Positions 14,631 to 25,100 are shown, numbered from the stretch's first letter. The stretch: DNA of 64,000 nt from Ideonella alba (GCF_018069875.1 NZ_JAGQDF010000005.1:124001-188000); one strand, 5' to 3'. The notes: generated by a model from the sequence alone, not told the origin. Program-made: numbers and translations.

Positions 14631-15074
14631 GTGAACACCATCCAGCAAGGGTCCTTCCTGACCCTGCACTACCGCCTTGCGGGCCCCGACGGCGCCGACG
14701 TGGTCACCACGTTCCACGACAAGCCGGCCACGCTGACGCTGGGCGCCGGCCAGCTGTCGCCGGCCTTTGAGGCGCGCCTGATCGGGCTGCAGGAGGGCGC
14801 ACGCCAGGCCTTCACGCTGGCGGCGGGCGAGGCCTTCGGCCCGCGCAACCCCGATATGGTGCAGCGTCTGAAGCGCCAGGTCCTGAACGAGATGGGCGAC
14901 CCCGAGGCCGAGTACCACGTGGGTGATGTGGTCGAGTTCCCCACCCCCGACAACACCGGCCGCTTCGCCGGTGTGGTGCGGGCCGTGGGCGAGGGCTGGG
15001 TCGAGTTCGATTTCAACCACCCGCTGGCCGGCCAGGCCGTGACCTTCGAGGTCCAGGTGATCGGGGTGCTGTGA
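14631..15074 (+). CDS. fkpB: FKBP-type peptidyl-prolyl cis-trans isomerase FkpB (SlpA)
   Basis: A 147-residue FKBP of the SlpA/SlyD group. It has the FKBP strand pattern ([32 protein letters not shown]) with an inserted flap ([13 protein letters not shown]) and no His-rich metal tail, which separates it from SlyD. GTG at 14631 was chosen because it gives the family N-terminus M-N-T-I-Q; an upstream ATG would overlap the radC leader. The stop codon shares one base with the ispH start (TGATG), the usual fkpB-ispH coupling. Confidence 0.9.
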   Translation: MNTIQQGSFLTLHYRLAGPDGADVVTTFHDKPATLTLGAGQLSPAFEARLIGLQEGARQAFTLAAGEAFGPRNPDMVQRLKRQVLNEMGDPEAEYHVGDVVEFPTPDNTGRFAGVVRAVGEGWVEFDFNHPLAGQAVTFEVQVIGVL

Positions 15075-16048
15075 TGGGCGAGATCCTGCTGGCTGAACCG
15101 CGTGGCTTCTGTGCCGGGGTGGACCGGGCGATCGAGATCGTCGAGCGCGCGCTCACGCTGTACGGCGCGCCGATCTATGTGCGCCACGAGATCGTCCACA
15201 ACACCTACGTGGTCAACGACCTGAAGGCCAAGGGCGCGATCTTCATCGAGGAGCTCTCGGAGGTGCCGGCCGGTGCCACGCTGATCTTCTCGGCGCATGG
15301 CGTCAGCAAGGCGGTGCAGGCCGAGGCCGAGGCCCGGGGCTTTCGCATCTTCGACGCCACCTGCCCGCTGGTCACCAAGGTCCACGTGGAAGTGGCCAAG
15401 CTCTCGAAGGAGGGCTACGAGTTCATCATGGTCGGCCACAAGGGCCACCCCGAGGTGGAAGGCACGATGGGCCAGCTGCATGAGGGCATCTACCTGGTCG
15501 AGGACGAGGCCGATGTGGCCACCGTGCCGGTGAAGAACCCCGACCGCCTGGCGGTGGTCACCCAGACCACGCTGAGCGTGGACGATGCCGCGGCCATCCA
15601 CGCCGCGGTGAAGGCGCGCTTCCCGAACGTGCGCGAACCCAAGAAGCAGGACATCTGCTACGCCACCCAGAACCGCCAGGACGCGATCAAGGTGCTGGCC
15701 CCGGCGGTGGATGTGGTGATCGTGGTGGGCAGCCCCACCAGCTCGAACAGCAACCGCCTGCGCGAACTGGCCGAGCGCCTGGGCACGCCGGCCTACATGG
15801 TCGACGCCGCCGACGACCTGCAGCCGGCCTGGCTGGACGGCCGCCCGCGCGTGGGCCTGACGGCTGGCGCCAGCGCGCCCGACGTGCTGGTGCAGCAGGT
15901 GATCGCCCGCCTGAAGGCGCTGGGCGCCACCGGTGTGCGCAAGATGACGGGCGTTGAGGAGACGATCCAGTTTCCGCTGCCCAAGGGCCTGGGCGACAAG
16001 TCGATGGCGGCCTTCGCGGCCGAGCGATCCGGGCGCTCCGAGGCCTGA
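15074..16048 (+). CDS. ispH: 4-hydroxy-3-methylbut-2-enyl diphosphate reductase
   Basis: A 324-residue iron-sulfur enzyme catalysing the last step of the MEP isoprenoid pathway, HMBPP to IPP and DMAPP. The three cluster cysteines are visible: C13 in GFCAGV, C97 in DATCPLV and C195 in [11 protein letters not shown]. The catalytic glutamate lies in the conserved middle segment and SSNSNRL binds the diphosphate. Length is normal. It overlaps fkpB by one base. A GTG one codon earlier is possible, but the ATG fits the family better. Confidence 0.97.
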   Translation: MGEILLAEPRGFCAGVDRAIEIVERALTLYGAPIYVRHEIVHNTYVVNDLKAKGAIFIEELSEVPAGATLIFSAHGVSKAVQAEAEARGFRIFDATCPLVTKVHVEVAKLSKEGYEFIMVGHKGHPEVEGTMGQLHEGIYLVEDEADVATVPVKNPDRLAVVTQTTLSVDDAAAIHAAVKARFPNVREPKKQDICYATQNRQDAIKVLAPAVDVVIVVGSPTSSNSNRLRELAERLGTPAYMVDAADDLQPAWLDGRPRVGLTAGASAPDVLVQQVIARLKALGATGVRKMTGVEETIQFPLPKGLGDKSMAAFAAERSGRSEA

Positions 16049-17428
<1,380 letters not shown>

Positions 17429-17431
17429 ACG

Positions 17432-18040
17432 ATGCAATACCCGCAATTCAACCGGGCTTCACCCAACACCCCGCTGACCGAGGCCGAGCTGGAACAGCTC
17501 GACCAGTGGCTGCTGCAACTGGCCCAGTCCGGCCGCGACGGCGTGATGAGCCTGGACGGTCTGGACGGCTACCTCACCGCGCTGGCGGTGGGCCCGGCCA
17601 GCGTGCTCGACACCCTGCCCACCGCCGACTGGCTGCCCGCCGTCTGGGGGGGCGATGGTGACGACGGCGCCCCGTTCACCAGCAACCAGCAGCGCAAGCG
17701 CACGGTGGTGCTGGTGCTGCGGCATCTGCAGGCCATCCTCAGCACGCTGCGCGAACACCCTACGCTGTGGGAGCCGGTGTTCAGCCTGGCCGAGCACGAA
17801 GGCCACGAGTGGGCCGATGCCGGCGACTGGTGCACCGGCTTCCTGCAGGCCACCGACCTGGACCCGGCGGCCTGGGCGCCGCTGTTCGACGACCCGCAGC
17901 TCGGGCCTTTGCTGGTGCCGATCGCGCTGCTGGGCGGTGACGGCGAGGCGGACAACGAGGACCTCGACGATCCCGCGGTGCGCGAGTCGCTGAGCCGCGC
18001 CGCGGCCGAAGCGGCGCTGGCGCTGGCCGAGCGCGCCTGA
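17432..18040 (+). CDS. UPF0149/YecA-family protein
   Basis: A 202-residue acidic, helical protein matching the UPF0149 (YecA/YgfB) family, with LTEAELEQLDQWLLQL at the start and SLDGLDGYLTALAVGP, the family signature, near residue 35. The C-terminal SEC-C zinc motif of long YecA proteins is absent. No enzymatic activity is known. It starts three bases after serS and ends two bases before the DUF3667 gene. Confidence 0.8.
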   Translation: MQYPQFNRASPNTPLTEAELEQLDQWLLQLAQSGRDGVMSLDGLDGYLTALAVGPASVLDTLPTADWLPAVWGGDGDDGAPFTSNQQRKRTVVLVLRHLQAILSTLREHPTLWEPVFSLAEHEGHEWADAGDWCTGFLQATDLDPAAWAPLFDDPQLGPLLVPIALLGGDGEADNEDLDDPAVRESLSRAAAEAALALAERA

Positions 18041-18042
18041 GC

Positions 18043-18957
18043 ATGGACCATCCGGCCGCCTGCCCCAACTGTGGCCAGGATCTGTCGGTGTGGCCGCAGG
18101 CGCGCCACTGCCCGAACTGCGGCCAGGAGACCCACCTGCACGCGCCCACGCTGTGGGAGTTCGTGCACGAGTTCATCACCCACTACGTGGCGCTGGAAGG
18201 CGCGCTGTGGCGCACGCTGCGTGGTCTGGCGGTGCCGGGCCGGCTGACGCTGGAGTACCTGGCCGGTCGACGCCGTCTGTACCTGCTGCCGCTGCGCCTG
18301 TACCTGAGCTGCAGCTTCGTGTTCTTCCTGGCGCTCAAGCTCAATGCCACCCCGCCCGAGATCGAGGTGCAGCGCTCCGGGGCCGAGTCCGCCGCGGTGG
18401 CGGTCGATGAGTTGCAGACCGAGGCCGATGAGCTGCTGGCGGCCTGCCAGGGGCCTGCGCCGGCGTCGGCCGTGGCCTCGGCGGCCAGCCGTCCCACCGA
18501 GGCGCAGTGCCGCGACGCCCAGCGCCTGCAGGCGGTGGCCCAGGGCATCGCCAGTGCCGCCTCCGGTGCGGCCAGTGGAGGCAACCTGGCCAACAGTGCC
18601 CGGGTGCTGGCCTGGGCACCCTACGCCATGTTCCTGATGCAGCCGGTGTTCGCCGCCCTGCTGAAGCTGCTCTACCTGGACCGGCGGCGCAGCTATGGCG
18701 AGCACTTCGTGTTCTCTTTGCACCTGCACAGCGCCTGGTACCTGCTGCTGCTGGCAGCCATGGCCCTGCCGGGCCCGGTGGACATGCTGCCGCTGCTGGG
18801 CCTGCCGGTGTATGCGGTGCTGGCGATGCGGCGCGTGCACGGGTCACCCGGAGCGGGCCGCCTGGCCGGCATGGTGGTGACCAGCCTGGTCTACTGCACG
18901 CTGCTGGTGGCCGCCGCGGTGGGCATGGCTTGGCTGGCGATGGGGTCGGGTCACTGA
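18043..18957 (+). CDS. DUF3667 zinc-ribbon membrane protein
   Basis: A 304-residue protein that opens with two CxxC pairs (CPNCGQDL and CPNCGQET), a zinc ribbon. A conserved amphipathic stretch (LWEFVHEFITHYVALEGALWRTLRGL) and several membrane segments follow, at about residues 85-103, 187-207, 227-250 and 275-300. The zinc ribbon plus this segment is the DUF3667 signature. A loop between the first and second membrane segments is unusually alanine-rich and long. Function is unknown in the family. Confidence 0.78.
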   Translation: MDHPAACPNCGQDLSVWPQARHCPNCGQETHLHAPTLWEFVHEFITHYVALEGALWRTLRGLAVPGRLTLEYLAGRRRLYLLPLRLYLSCSFVFFLALKLNATPPEIEVQRSGAESAAVAVDELQTEADELLAACQGPAPASAVASAASRPTEAQCRDAQRLQAVAQGIASAASGAASGGNLANSARVLAWAPYAMFLMQPVFAALLKLLYLDRRRSYGEHFVFSLHLHSAWYLLLLAAMALPGPVDMLPLLGLPVYAVLAMRRVHGSPGAGRLAGMVVTSLVYCTLLVAAAVGMAWLAMGSGH

Positions 18958-19001
18958 GCCGGCCCTCAACCGCCCGGCGTTTCAGCCGATAACGGTGAAG
19001 G

Positions 19002-19487
19002 ATGAATCCCCTGGAGTCCCGATCCGTGAACTGGCTCGCCCTGGCCTACAGCAGTGTGCCGACCCGCCCGATGAGCGCGACCGACCTGGGCAACCTGTTG
19101 CTCCAGGCCCGGATGTTCAACGCCAGCCAGGGCGTCAGTGGCGTGCTGCTGTACGACAGCGAACGCTTCCTGCAGTACCTGGAAGGCCCGCCCGACGGCG
19201 TCCAGCGCGTCTGGGACCGGGTGTCGGCCTCACCCCGCCACCGCGAGCTGCACGTGCTGTGGCGCGAGCCGATCGATACTCGCCTGTTCGCCGACTGGCA
19301 GATGGGGTGCCTGGAGGCGCCGGCCTCGCTGCTGCAGCGCCTGGCCAATGAGCAATGGCGCATCGCCCAGGCCGTGGCCGAGCGCCGGCAACCGCTGTCG
19401 CCGGCGCTGGCGCTGCTGCGCCAGTTCGCGAGCGGTGATCAGCGCGAGGCGTTGGGGAAGAACAGCGGCTCGCCGTTGATCTTGTAG
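19002..19487 (+). CDS. Single-domain BLUF blue-light photoreceptor
   Basis: A 161-residue protein with one BLUF domain that binds FAD. The key residues are present: tyrosine in LALAYSSVP, asparagine in ARMFNASQGVSGVLLY, glutamine in FLQYLEGP, the SPRHREL segment and FADWQMG with the Trp/Met pair. No output domain is fused, so it would act through a partner. The ATG at 19002 has no spaced ribosome site; GTG at 19026 with GGAG nine bases upstream is a good alternative and gives N-terminus V-N-W-L-A. The 3' end overlaps convergent tupA by 49 bp. Confidence 0.87.
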   Translation: MNPLESRSVNWLALAYSSVPTRPMSATDLGNLLLQARMFNASQGVSGVLLYDSERFLQYLEGPPDGVQRVWDRVSASPRHRELHVLWREPIDTRLFADWQMGCLEAPASLLQRLANEQWRIAQAVAERRQPLSPALALLRQFASGDQREALGKNSGSPLIL

Positions 19488-20272
19488 GCGCTGATGCTGG
19501 CCTGGCCGGCCGGTGACACCACCCAGTCGGCGAACTGCTGGGCCAGCGCGCTCTTCACGTGCGCAAACCTGGCCGGGTTCACCACCATCACGCCGTACTG
19601 GTTGAACAGCTTCTTGTCGCCCTCGACCAGCACGCTGAGGTCCTGGCGGTTCTTGAAGTTCAGCCAGGTGCCGCGGTCGGTCAGCACGTAGGCGCCGGTG
19701 GAGGCCCCCATGTTCAGCGCCGGGCCCATGCCGCAGCCGCATTCCTTGTAGCCGGCCGGCTTGGCCGCGGCCAGGTCGACCCCGGCGCCCTTCCACAGGC
19801 GCAGCTCGGCGGCGTGGGTGCCGCTCTTGTCGCCGCGCGAGATGAAGCTGGCGCCCGCCGCGGCCAGCTTGCCGAAGGCGGCCCCGATGTCGCCGCCCTT
19901 GACCTTGGCCGGATCCGCCGCCGGGCCGACCAGCACGAAGTCGTTGTACATGACGTTGCGGCGCTGGGTGGAGAAGCCGTCGGCGACGAACTTCTCCTCG
20001 GCGGCGGTGTCGTGCACGAAGAGCACATCGGCATCGCCGCGGCGGCCCATGTCCAGCGCCTGGCCAGTGCCCACAGCCACCACGCGCACCTCGATGCCGG
20101 TGGCCTGCTTGAAGGCCGGCAGCAGGTGGCCGAACAGGCCCGACTGCTCGGTGGAGGTGGTGCTGGCCATCACGATGAACTTGTCGTCCGCCCAGCTGGG
20201 CAGGCTGAGGCTGGCGACGGCGGCGGCCAGCGCCAGGCCCAGCTGGCGGCGGGTGAAGGGACTCAGGTCCAT
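19439..20272 (-). CDS. tupA: Tungstate ABC transporter substrate-binding protein
   Basis: A 277-residue periplasmic binding protein with an N-terminal signal (RRQLGLALAAAVASLSLPSWA). The segment ASTTSTEQSGLFGHLLPAF is the TupA oxyanion-binding signature, followed by VGTGQALDMGRRGDADV and RGDKSGTHAAEL. TupA binds tungstate very selectively for use in tungsten enzymes, or to exclude it. It is the last gene of a tupB-tupC-tupA operon and overlaps tupC by 10 bp. The signature and operon separate it from molybdate ModA. Confidence 0.93.
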   Translation of the reverse strand: MDLSPFTRRQLGLALAAAVASLSLPSWADDKFIVMASTTSTEQSGLFGHLLPAFKQATGIEVRVVAVGTGQALDMGRRGDADVLFVHDTAAEEKFVADGFSTQRRNVMYNDFVLVGPAADPAKVKGGDIGAAFGKLAAAGASFISRGDKSGTHAAELRLWKGAGVDLAAAKPAGYKECGCGMGPALNMGASTGAYVLTDRGTWLNFKNRQDLSVLVEGDKKLFNQYGVMVVNPARFAHVKSALAQQFADWVVSPAGQASISAYKINGEPLFFPNASR

Positions 20273-20985
20273 GGGAGTTCTCCTTTGAGGAACAGGCTGA
20301 CCTCGGGGTCGAGGTCGGTGCGATGGAAGAGCTCGTCGGTGGGCAGGTCGGCCAGCACGCGGCCGTGGTCCAGGCAGACAACCCGCGTGCTCAGGCGCTT
20401 GACCTGACCGAGGTTGTGGCTGGTCAGCACCAGGGTCATGCCGTCGCGGGCGAATTCATCGATCAGCGTCTCGACCTCGCGCTTGGCGCTGGGGTCCAGG
20501 CTCGCCGTGGGCTCATCCAGGAACAGGATGTCGGGCTGCAGCGCCCAGGCGCGGGCCAGGGCCAGGCGCTGCTGCTGGCCGCCCGACAGCGCCCGCGCCG
20601 GGCGCCGGGCCATCTCTGCCAGGCCCACGCGCTCCAGCGCCAGCCGGGCGCGCTCGGCGCGCTGCTCGCCCGGCACGCCGCGCAGCCACAGCGCCAACGT
20701 CAGGTTGTGCCAGGCCGACAGGCGCAGCAGGAAGGGGTGCTGGAACAGCATGGCCGCCACCAGCGGCCGGTGCAGCGTGCGCTGGCCCTGGTGCGCCTGC
20801 AGACCGTGGAGCAGGCGCAGCAGCGTGGTCTTGCCCGAGCCGTTGGGGCCGATCAGCGCCAGGCGTTCGCCGCGCGACAGCGTCAGGTGCAGCGGCTGCA
20901 GCGCGCAGACGCTGCCGAAGTGCACGCTGGCACCTGCCAGGCTCAGCAGCGGTTCGGCCAGCAGGGTGGCGGCGTCGGACCTCAT
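20263..20985 (-). CDS. tupC: Tungstate ABC transporter ATP-binding protein
   Basis: A 240-residue ABC ATPase with Walker A GPNGSGKT, Q-loop LFQHPF, signature LSGGQQQR, Walker B ILFLDEP and the H-loop histidine in LTSHNLGQ. It lacks the C-terminal MOP/TOBE domain of ModC, which fits TupC. It starts within the stop of tupB (ATGA) and overlaps tupA by 10 bp, so the three subunits are translationally coupled. The partner permease is a single TupB that would form a homodimer. Confidence 0.93.
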   Translation of the reverse strand: MRSDAATLLAEPLLSLAGASVHFGSVCALQPLHLTLSRGERLALIGPNGSGKTTLLRLLHGLQAHQGQRTLHRPLVAAMLFQHPFLLRLSAWHNLTLALWLRGVPGEQRAERARLALERVGLAEMARRPARALSGGQQQRLALARAWALQPDILFLDEPTASLDPSAKREVETLIDEFARDGMTLVLTSHNLGQVKRLSTRVVCLDHGRVLADLPTDELFHRTDLDPEVSLFLKGELPWT

Positions 20986-21701
20986 GCCAGCGCCCGGGCC
21001 TCGGTGACCGAGGATTCGCTGCCCGGCAGCAGCGCCGCCAGGCCGTTGAGCAGGCCCACCACCGCCAGCAGCAGCAGGCCCAGCGCCAGCGCCAGCGGCA
21101 GGTCGCCCTTGCTGGTCTCCAGCGCGATCGAGGTGGTCATCACCCGCGTCACGCCATTGATGTTGCCGCCGACGATCATCACCGCCCCCACCTCGGCGAT
21201 CGCCCGGCCGAAGGCGGTGAGCAGGATGGTCAGCACCGCCAGGCGCTCGTGCATCAGCATCAGGCCGGCTGACAGCATCGGCCCGGCACCCAGCGAGCGC
21301 AGCTGGTCACCCCCCTCGGCCAGCGCGCCCAGCACCACGCGGCGGGTCAGCGCGGCGATCAGGGGCACCACCAGGATGCTCTGCGCGATCACCATGGCCG
21401 TGGGCGTGAACAGCAGGCCCCAGTCGCCCAGCGGCCCGGAGCGCGACAGCAGCAGGTAGACCAGCAGACCCACCACCACCGAGGGCAGGGCCAGCAGCGT
21501 GTTCAGTGCCCAGACCAGCGTGCCCTGGCCGGGGAAGCGGGCCACGGCCAGCCAGGCGCCCAGCGTCAGCCCGATCAGCGCGCCGAGCAGGCAGGCGGTG
21601 GCGCTGACGCGCAGCGACAAGGCGACGATCCGCCAGAGCTCGGGGTCGGCGGCCAGGATCAGTTGCAGTGCGCGCTGCAGGCTCTCGGACAGGGTGTTCA
21701 T
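20982..21701 (-). CDS. tupB: Tungstate ABC transporter permease
   Basis: A 239-residue inner-membrane permease with about five membrane segments and the EAA-loop motif GRAIAEVGAVMIVGGNINGVTRVMTT, typical of the TupB/ModB type. The ATG at 21701 (M-N-T-L-S-E-S-L-Q) was chosen; longer reading runs into the promoter palindrome. It is the first gene of tupBCA, divergent from moeA, with a ModE-like inverted repeat 42-63 bp upstream of its start. No strong ribosome site is visible. Confidence 0.92.
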   Translation of the reverse strand: MNTLSESLQRALQLILAADPELWRIVALSLRVSATACLLGALIGLTLGAWLAVARFPGQGTLVWALNTLLALPSVVVGLLVYLLLSRSGPLGDWGLLFTPTAMVIAQSILVVPLIAALTRRVVLGALAEGGDQLRSLGAGPMLSAGLMLMHERLAVLTILLTAFGRAIAEVGAVMIVGGNINGVTRVMTTSIALETSKGDLPLALALGLLLLAVVGLLNGLAALLPGSESSVTEARALA

Positions 21702-21742
21702 GCGGGGGCGGCGCGATTCTGGCGGGCGCCCTGGCGCAAGGC

Positions 21743-21764
21743 GATATGCATGGCATTGCATATC
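21743..21764. promoter_or_regulatory. ModE/TunR-like palindromic operator between tupB and moeA
   Basis: Perfect 8-bp arms GATATGCA (21743-21750) and TGCATATC (21757-21764) are separated by six bases. The 8-6-8 layout with TAT-rich arms resembles the molybdate/tungstate repressor ModE box of E. coli (arms near CGNTATAT). It sits between the divergent tupBCA and moeA genes, where an oxyanion-sensing repressor would act. No modE-like gene is in the window. Function inferred from symmetry and place. Confidence 0.65.
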
Positions 21765-21826
21765 ATGGCGAACGTCGCCTGGCGCCGACAATCGCCACCC
21801 TTCCCACCGCTGCCGTGCCCGTCCCC

Positions 21827-23098
21827 ATGCCCGAACTCGGACCTTCCCCCCTGGCCGCTGGCCATGAACTGCCGGTTGACGAGGCGCGCCGCCGCGTGCT
21901 GGCCACGCTGCGGCCGATCACCGACCAGCAGACGGTGCCGCTGACCCAGGCGCTGGGCCGGGTGCTGGCCGAGCCGGTGGTCTCGCCGATCGACGTGCCG
22001 GCGCATGACAACTCGGCGATGGACGGCTACGCCTTCCGCGGTGCCGACCTGGCCGCCAGCGGCGAGACCCGGCTGACGGCCTTGGCCGAGACCGTGTTTG
22101 CCGGCGCGCCGACCTCACCGGCGGTGCCGCCCGGCCACGCGGTGCGCATCATGACCGGCGCGGTGATGCCCGAAGGCCTGGACACCGTGGTGCCGATCGA
22201 GCTGTGCCGCGTCGATGCGGACGGCGTGCACATCGCCCCCGGCGTGCTGCGTCCGGGCGAGAACCGGCGTCCGCAGGGCGAGGACCTGGCCCAGGGCAAG
22301 CCGGCGCTGGCCGCCGGCACGGTGCTGGGCCCGGCCGAACTGGGCCTGGTGGCCTCGCTGGGCATCGAGACCGTTCCGCTGCGTCGCCGCCTGCGCGTGG
22401 CCCTGTTCTCCACCGGCAACGAGTTGCGCACGCTGGGCCAGCCGCTGGATCCGGGCTGCATCTACGACAGCAACCGCTACAGCCTGATGGCCGCGCTGCA
22501 GCGCCTGGGCGTGGAGGTGCTGGACCTGGGCCTGGTGCCCGACGACCCGGCCGCGCTGAACGCCACGCTGGACCGCGCGATCGCCGAGGCCGACGTGGTG
22601 CTGACCAGCGGCGGCGTCAGCATGGGCGACGCCGACTACACCCGCGACCTGCTGGCGGCGCGCGGCCAGGTCGATTTCTGGAAGGTGGCGATGCGCCCCG
22701 GCCGGCCCTTCGCCTTCGGCCCGCTCGACGGGCCCGGCGGGCGGCGTGCCTGGCTGTTCGCGCTGCCGGGCAATCCGGTGGCGGCGCTGGTCACCTACTA
22801 CGTCTTCGCCCGCGAGGCACTGCTGGTGCTGGCGGGCGCCACTGCACGAGCGCTGCCGGCGCTGCGCGCGCGCAGCGTGGCGGCGATCCGCAAGCGCCCC
22901 GGGCGCAGCGAGTTCCAGCGCGGCATCGTCGAGCCCGCCGAGGGCGGTGGCTGGCAGGTCCGCCTGACCGGCGCCCAGGGCGCCGGCATCCTGCGCAGCA
23001 TGGCCGAGGCCAATGCGCTGGTCTGCCTGCGCCACGACCAGGGCAGCGTGGCGGCGGGCGACGAGGTCGAGGTCTGGCTGTTCGACGGCCTGCGCTGA
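21827..23098 (+). CDS. moeA: Molybdopterin molybdenumtransferase
   Basis: A 423-residue MoeA, which inserts the metal oxyanion into adenylated molybdopterin. Visible motifs are PAHDNSAMDGYAF, GHAVRIMTGAVMPEG and STGNELR, and SGGVSMGDADYTRD with MRPGRPFAFG and LPGNPVAALVTY in the MPT-binding domain. The ATG at 21827 was chosen as the first good Met before the conserved start; longer reading crosses the operator. It is divergent from tupBCA, joining tungstate or molybdate uptake with cofactor assembly. Confidence 0.93.
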   Translation: MPELGPSPLAAGHELPVDEARRRVLATLRPITDQQTVPLTQALGRVLAEPVVSPIDVPAHDNSAMDGYAFRGADLAASGETRLTALAETVFAGAPTSPAVPPGHAVRIMTGAVMPEGLDTVVPIELCRVDADGVHIAPGVLRPGENRRPQGEDLAQGKPALAAGTVLGPAELGLVASLGIETVPLRRRLRVALFSTGNELRTLGQPLDPGCIYDSNRYSLMAALQRLGVEVLDLGLVPDDPAALNATLDRAIAEADVVLTSGGVSMGDADYTRDLLAARGQVDFWKVAMRPGRPFAFGPLDGPGGRRAWLFALPGNPVAALVTYYVFAREALLVLAGATARALPALRARSVAAIRKRPGRSEFQRGIVEPAEGGGWQVRLTGAQGAGILRSMAEANALVCLRHDQGSVAAGDEVEVWLFDGLR

Positions 23099-23101
23099 GC
23101 G

Positions 23102-23139
23102 GCGTCACACGCGCTAGCACGGGCCCGCACCGGTGTGCG
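23102..23139. promoter_or_regulatory. Candidate upstream activator sites for the PQQ dehydrogenase promoter
   Basis: GCGT-CAC-ACGC (23102-23112) and CGCAC-CGGT-GTGCG (23126-23139) are short inverted repeats about 90-120 bp upstream of the -24 element, the distance expected for an enhancer-binding activator. The reverse complement of the first shares GTGTGAC with the large palindrome upstream of pedF. They are short, so chance in GC-rich DNA is possible. Confidence 0.35.
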
Positions 23140-23224
23140 AGGCTGGAGCAATTGCCCCGTGTTTTCCCGGGGATTTGAGCGCCGCGCGTCCGGTCCAACC
23201 CTGAGTTTTCGGCCCTGCAGCGAC

Positions 23225-23240
23225 TGGCACGCCACTTGCC
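23225..23240 (+). promoter_or_regulatory. Sigma-54 (-24/-12) promoter of the PQQ dehydrogenase gene
   Basis: TGGCAC (23225-23230), five bases, then TTGC (23236-23239) matches the sigma-54 consensus TGGCAC-N5-TTGC without mismatch, 74 bp before the dehydrogenase start and in its direction. A sigma-54-dependent AcoR-like activator gene lies in the same cluster, and pedF has an equally perfect element. Confidence 0.85.
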
Positions 23241-23313
23241 GGGAAGAACTCCCGGAACGCCCCGGAAGTGCCAGGGCGTGACAACGCGAAGCCCCCGCTA
23301 CAGGAGACAACCC

Positions 23314-25050
23314 ATGCGCATGAAACTGCTTGCCCTGCTGATCACGCTCGGCACGGCCCAGATGGCCCAGGCCGTCGTCACCGACCAGATGATCGAGAAC
23401 GACGCCAAGTCCCCCGGCGACGTGCTGTCGTGGGGCATCGGTACCCAGGGCCAGCGCTTCTCGCCGCTGGCCAAGATCAACACCGGCAACATCGGCAAGC
23501 TGGTGCCGGCCTGGTCCTTCTCGTTCGGTGGCGAGAAGCAGCGCGGCCAGGAGTCGCAGCCGGTCATCCAGAACGGCAAGATGTTCGTCACGGCCTCGTA
23601 CTCGCGCATCTACGCGCTGGACGCCGCCACCGGCCAGAAGCTGTGGAAGTACGAGCACCGCCTGCCCGAAGGCATCATGCCCTGCTGCGACGTGATCAAC
23701 CGCGGCGCCGCGCTGTATGACAACCTGGTCATCTTCGCCACGCTGGACGCCCAGTTGGTGGCCCTGAACCAGGACACCGGTGACGTCGTCTGGAAGGAGA
23801 AGATCGACAACTACGCCGACGGCTACTCCGCCTCGGCCGCGCCGATCATCGCTGGCGGCCTGCTGCTGACCGGCGTGTCCGGCGGCGAATTCGGCGTGGT
23901 GGGCCGCGTCGAGGCGCGCAACCCCAAGACCGGCGCGCTGGTCTGGGTGCGCCCGACCGTCGAAGGCCACATGGGCTACAAGTTCGACGCCAACGGCAAC
24001 AAGACCGAGAACGGCATCTCCGGCACCCAGGGCAAGAGCTGGCCGGGTGACCTGTGGAAGACCGGCGGCGCGGCCACCTGGCTGGGCGGCACCTACAACG
24101 CCAAGACCGGTCTGGCCTACTTCGGCACCGGCAACCCGGCGCCGTGGAACAGCCACCTGCGCAAGGGTGACAACCTCTTCAGCTGCTCGACCGTCGCCAT
24201 CGACGTGAAGACCGGCCAGATCGTCTGGCACTACCAGAACACGCCCAACGACGGCTGGGACTTCGACGGCGTCAACGAGTTCGTCACCTACGACGACGGC
24301 AACCAGGTGCTGGGCGGCAAGGCCGACCGCAACGGTTTCTTCTACGTCAACGACGCCAAGACCGGCAAGCTGGTCAACGCCTTCCCCTTCGTCAAGAAGG
24401 TCACCTGGGCCACTGGCATCGACCTGAAGACCGGCCGCCCGAACTTCGTGCCTGAGAACCGCCCGGGCGACCCCACCGCCGGCGCCGACGGCAAGAAGGG
24501 CCAGAGCGTCTTCGCCGCCCCGTCCTTCCTGGGCGGCAAGAACCAGATGCCGATGGCCTACAGCCCGCAGACCGGCCTGTTCTACGTGCCCGCCAACGAG
24601 TGGGGCATGGAGATCTGGAACGAGCCGATCACCTACAAGAAGGGCGCGGCCTACCTGGGCGCCGGCTTCACCATCAAGACGCTGAACGACGGCCCGATCG
24701 GCGCGCTGCGCGCGATCGATCCCAAGTCCGGCAAGATCGTCTGGGAAGCGCCGAACAACGCCCCGCTGTGGGGTGGTGTGCTGACCACCGGCGGCAACCT
24801 GGTGTTCTGGGGCACGCCGGAAGGCTACCTGCAGGCGGCTGATGCCAAGACCGGCAAGATCGTCTGGAAGTTCCAGACCGGCTCCGGCGTGGTCGCGCCC
24901 CCGGTCACCTGGGAAGACAAGGGCGAGCAGTACGTGGCCGTGGTCTCCGGCTGGGGCGGCGCTGTCCCGCTGTGGGGCGGCGACGTGGCCAAGAAGGTCA
25001 GCTTCCTGGAGCAGGGCGGCTCGGTCTGGGTCTTCAAGATGACCAAGTGA
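23314..25050 (+). CDS. PQQ-dependent alcohol dehydrogenase with lanthanide-type Asp-x-Asp motif
   Basis: A 578-residue periplasmic quinoprotein with a signal peptide ([20 protein letters not shown]) and an eight-bladed beta-propeller. C124-C125 in MPCCDV form the vicinal disulfide over PQQ. The catalytic base is D316 in [10 protein letters not shown]318 two residues later is the extra ligand found in lanthanide-dependent enzymes, where calcium enzymes such as ExaA have alanine (WDFAGVN). No cytochrome domain is fused, so electrons go to a soluble cytochrome, probably PedF. AGGAGA precedes the ATG. A perfect sigma-54 promoter and a strong terminator bracket it as a single-gene unit. Confidence 0.93.
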   Translation: MRMKLLALLITLGTAQMAQAVVTDQMIENDAKSPGDVLSWGIGTQGQRFSPLAKINTGNIGKLVPAWSFSFGGEKQRGQESQPVIQNGKMFVTASYSRIYALDAATGQKLWKYEHRLPEGIMPCCDVINRGAALYDNLVIFATLDAQLVALNQDTGDVVWKEKIDNYADGYSASAAPIIAGGLLLTGVSGGEFGVVGRVEARNPKTGALVWVRPTVEGHMGYKFDANGNKTENGISGTQGKSWPGDLWKTGGAATWLGGTYNAKTGLAYFGTGNPAPWNSHLRKGDNLFSCSTVAIDVKTGQIVWHYQNTPNDGWDFDGVNEFVTYDDGNQVLGGKADRNGFFYVNDAKTGKLVNAFPFVKKVTWATGIDLKTGRPNFVPENRPGDPTAGADGKKGQSVFAAPSFLGGKNQMPMAYSPQTGLFYVPANEWGMEIWNEPITYKKGAAYLGAGFTIKTLNDGPIGALRAIDPKSGKIVWEAPNNAPLWGGVLTTGGNLVFWGTPEGYLQAADAKTGKIVWKFQTGSGVVAPPVTWEDKGEQYVAVVSGWGGAVPLWGGDVAKKVSFLEQGGSVWVFKMTK

Positions 25051-25076
25051 CCGCTGGCTGACCCGCCAACGCACCC

Positions 25077-25100
25077 AGGGCCCCGCAAGGGGCCCTTTTT
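25077..25100 (+). terminator. Rho-independent terminator of the PQQ dehydrogenase gene
   Basis: AGGGCCCC (25077-25084), loop GCAA and GGGGCCCT (25089-25096) form a perfect 8-bp stem followed by more T residues to 25100, 27 bp after the stop codon. It implies the dehydrogenase is transcribed alone. Confidence 0.9.

Noticed and set aside
19439-21701. A molybdate (modABC) rather than tungstate transporter
   Set aside because: The binding protein has the TTSTEQSGL signature of TupA and the ATPase lacks the C-terminal MOP domain of ModC.
21668-21826. An N-terminal extension of moeA
   Set aside because: It would run through the operator palindrome and the start of tupB and has no MoeA similarity.
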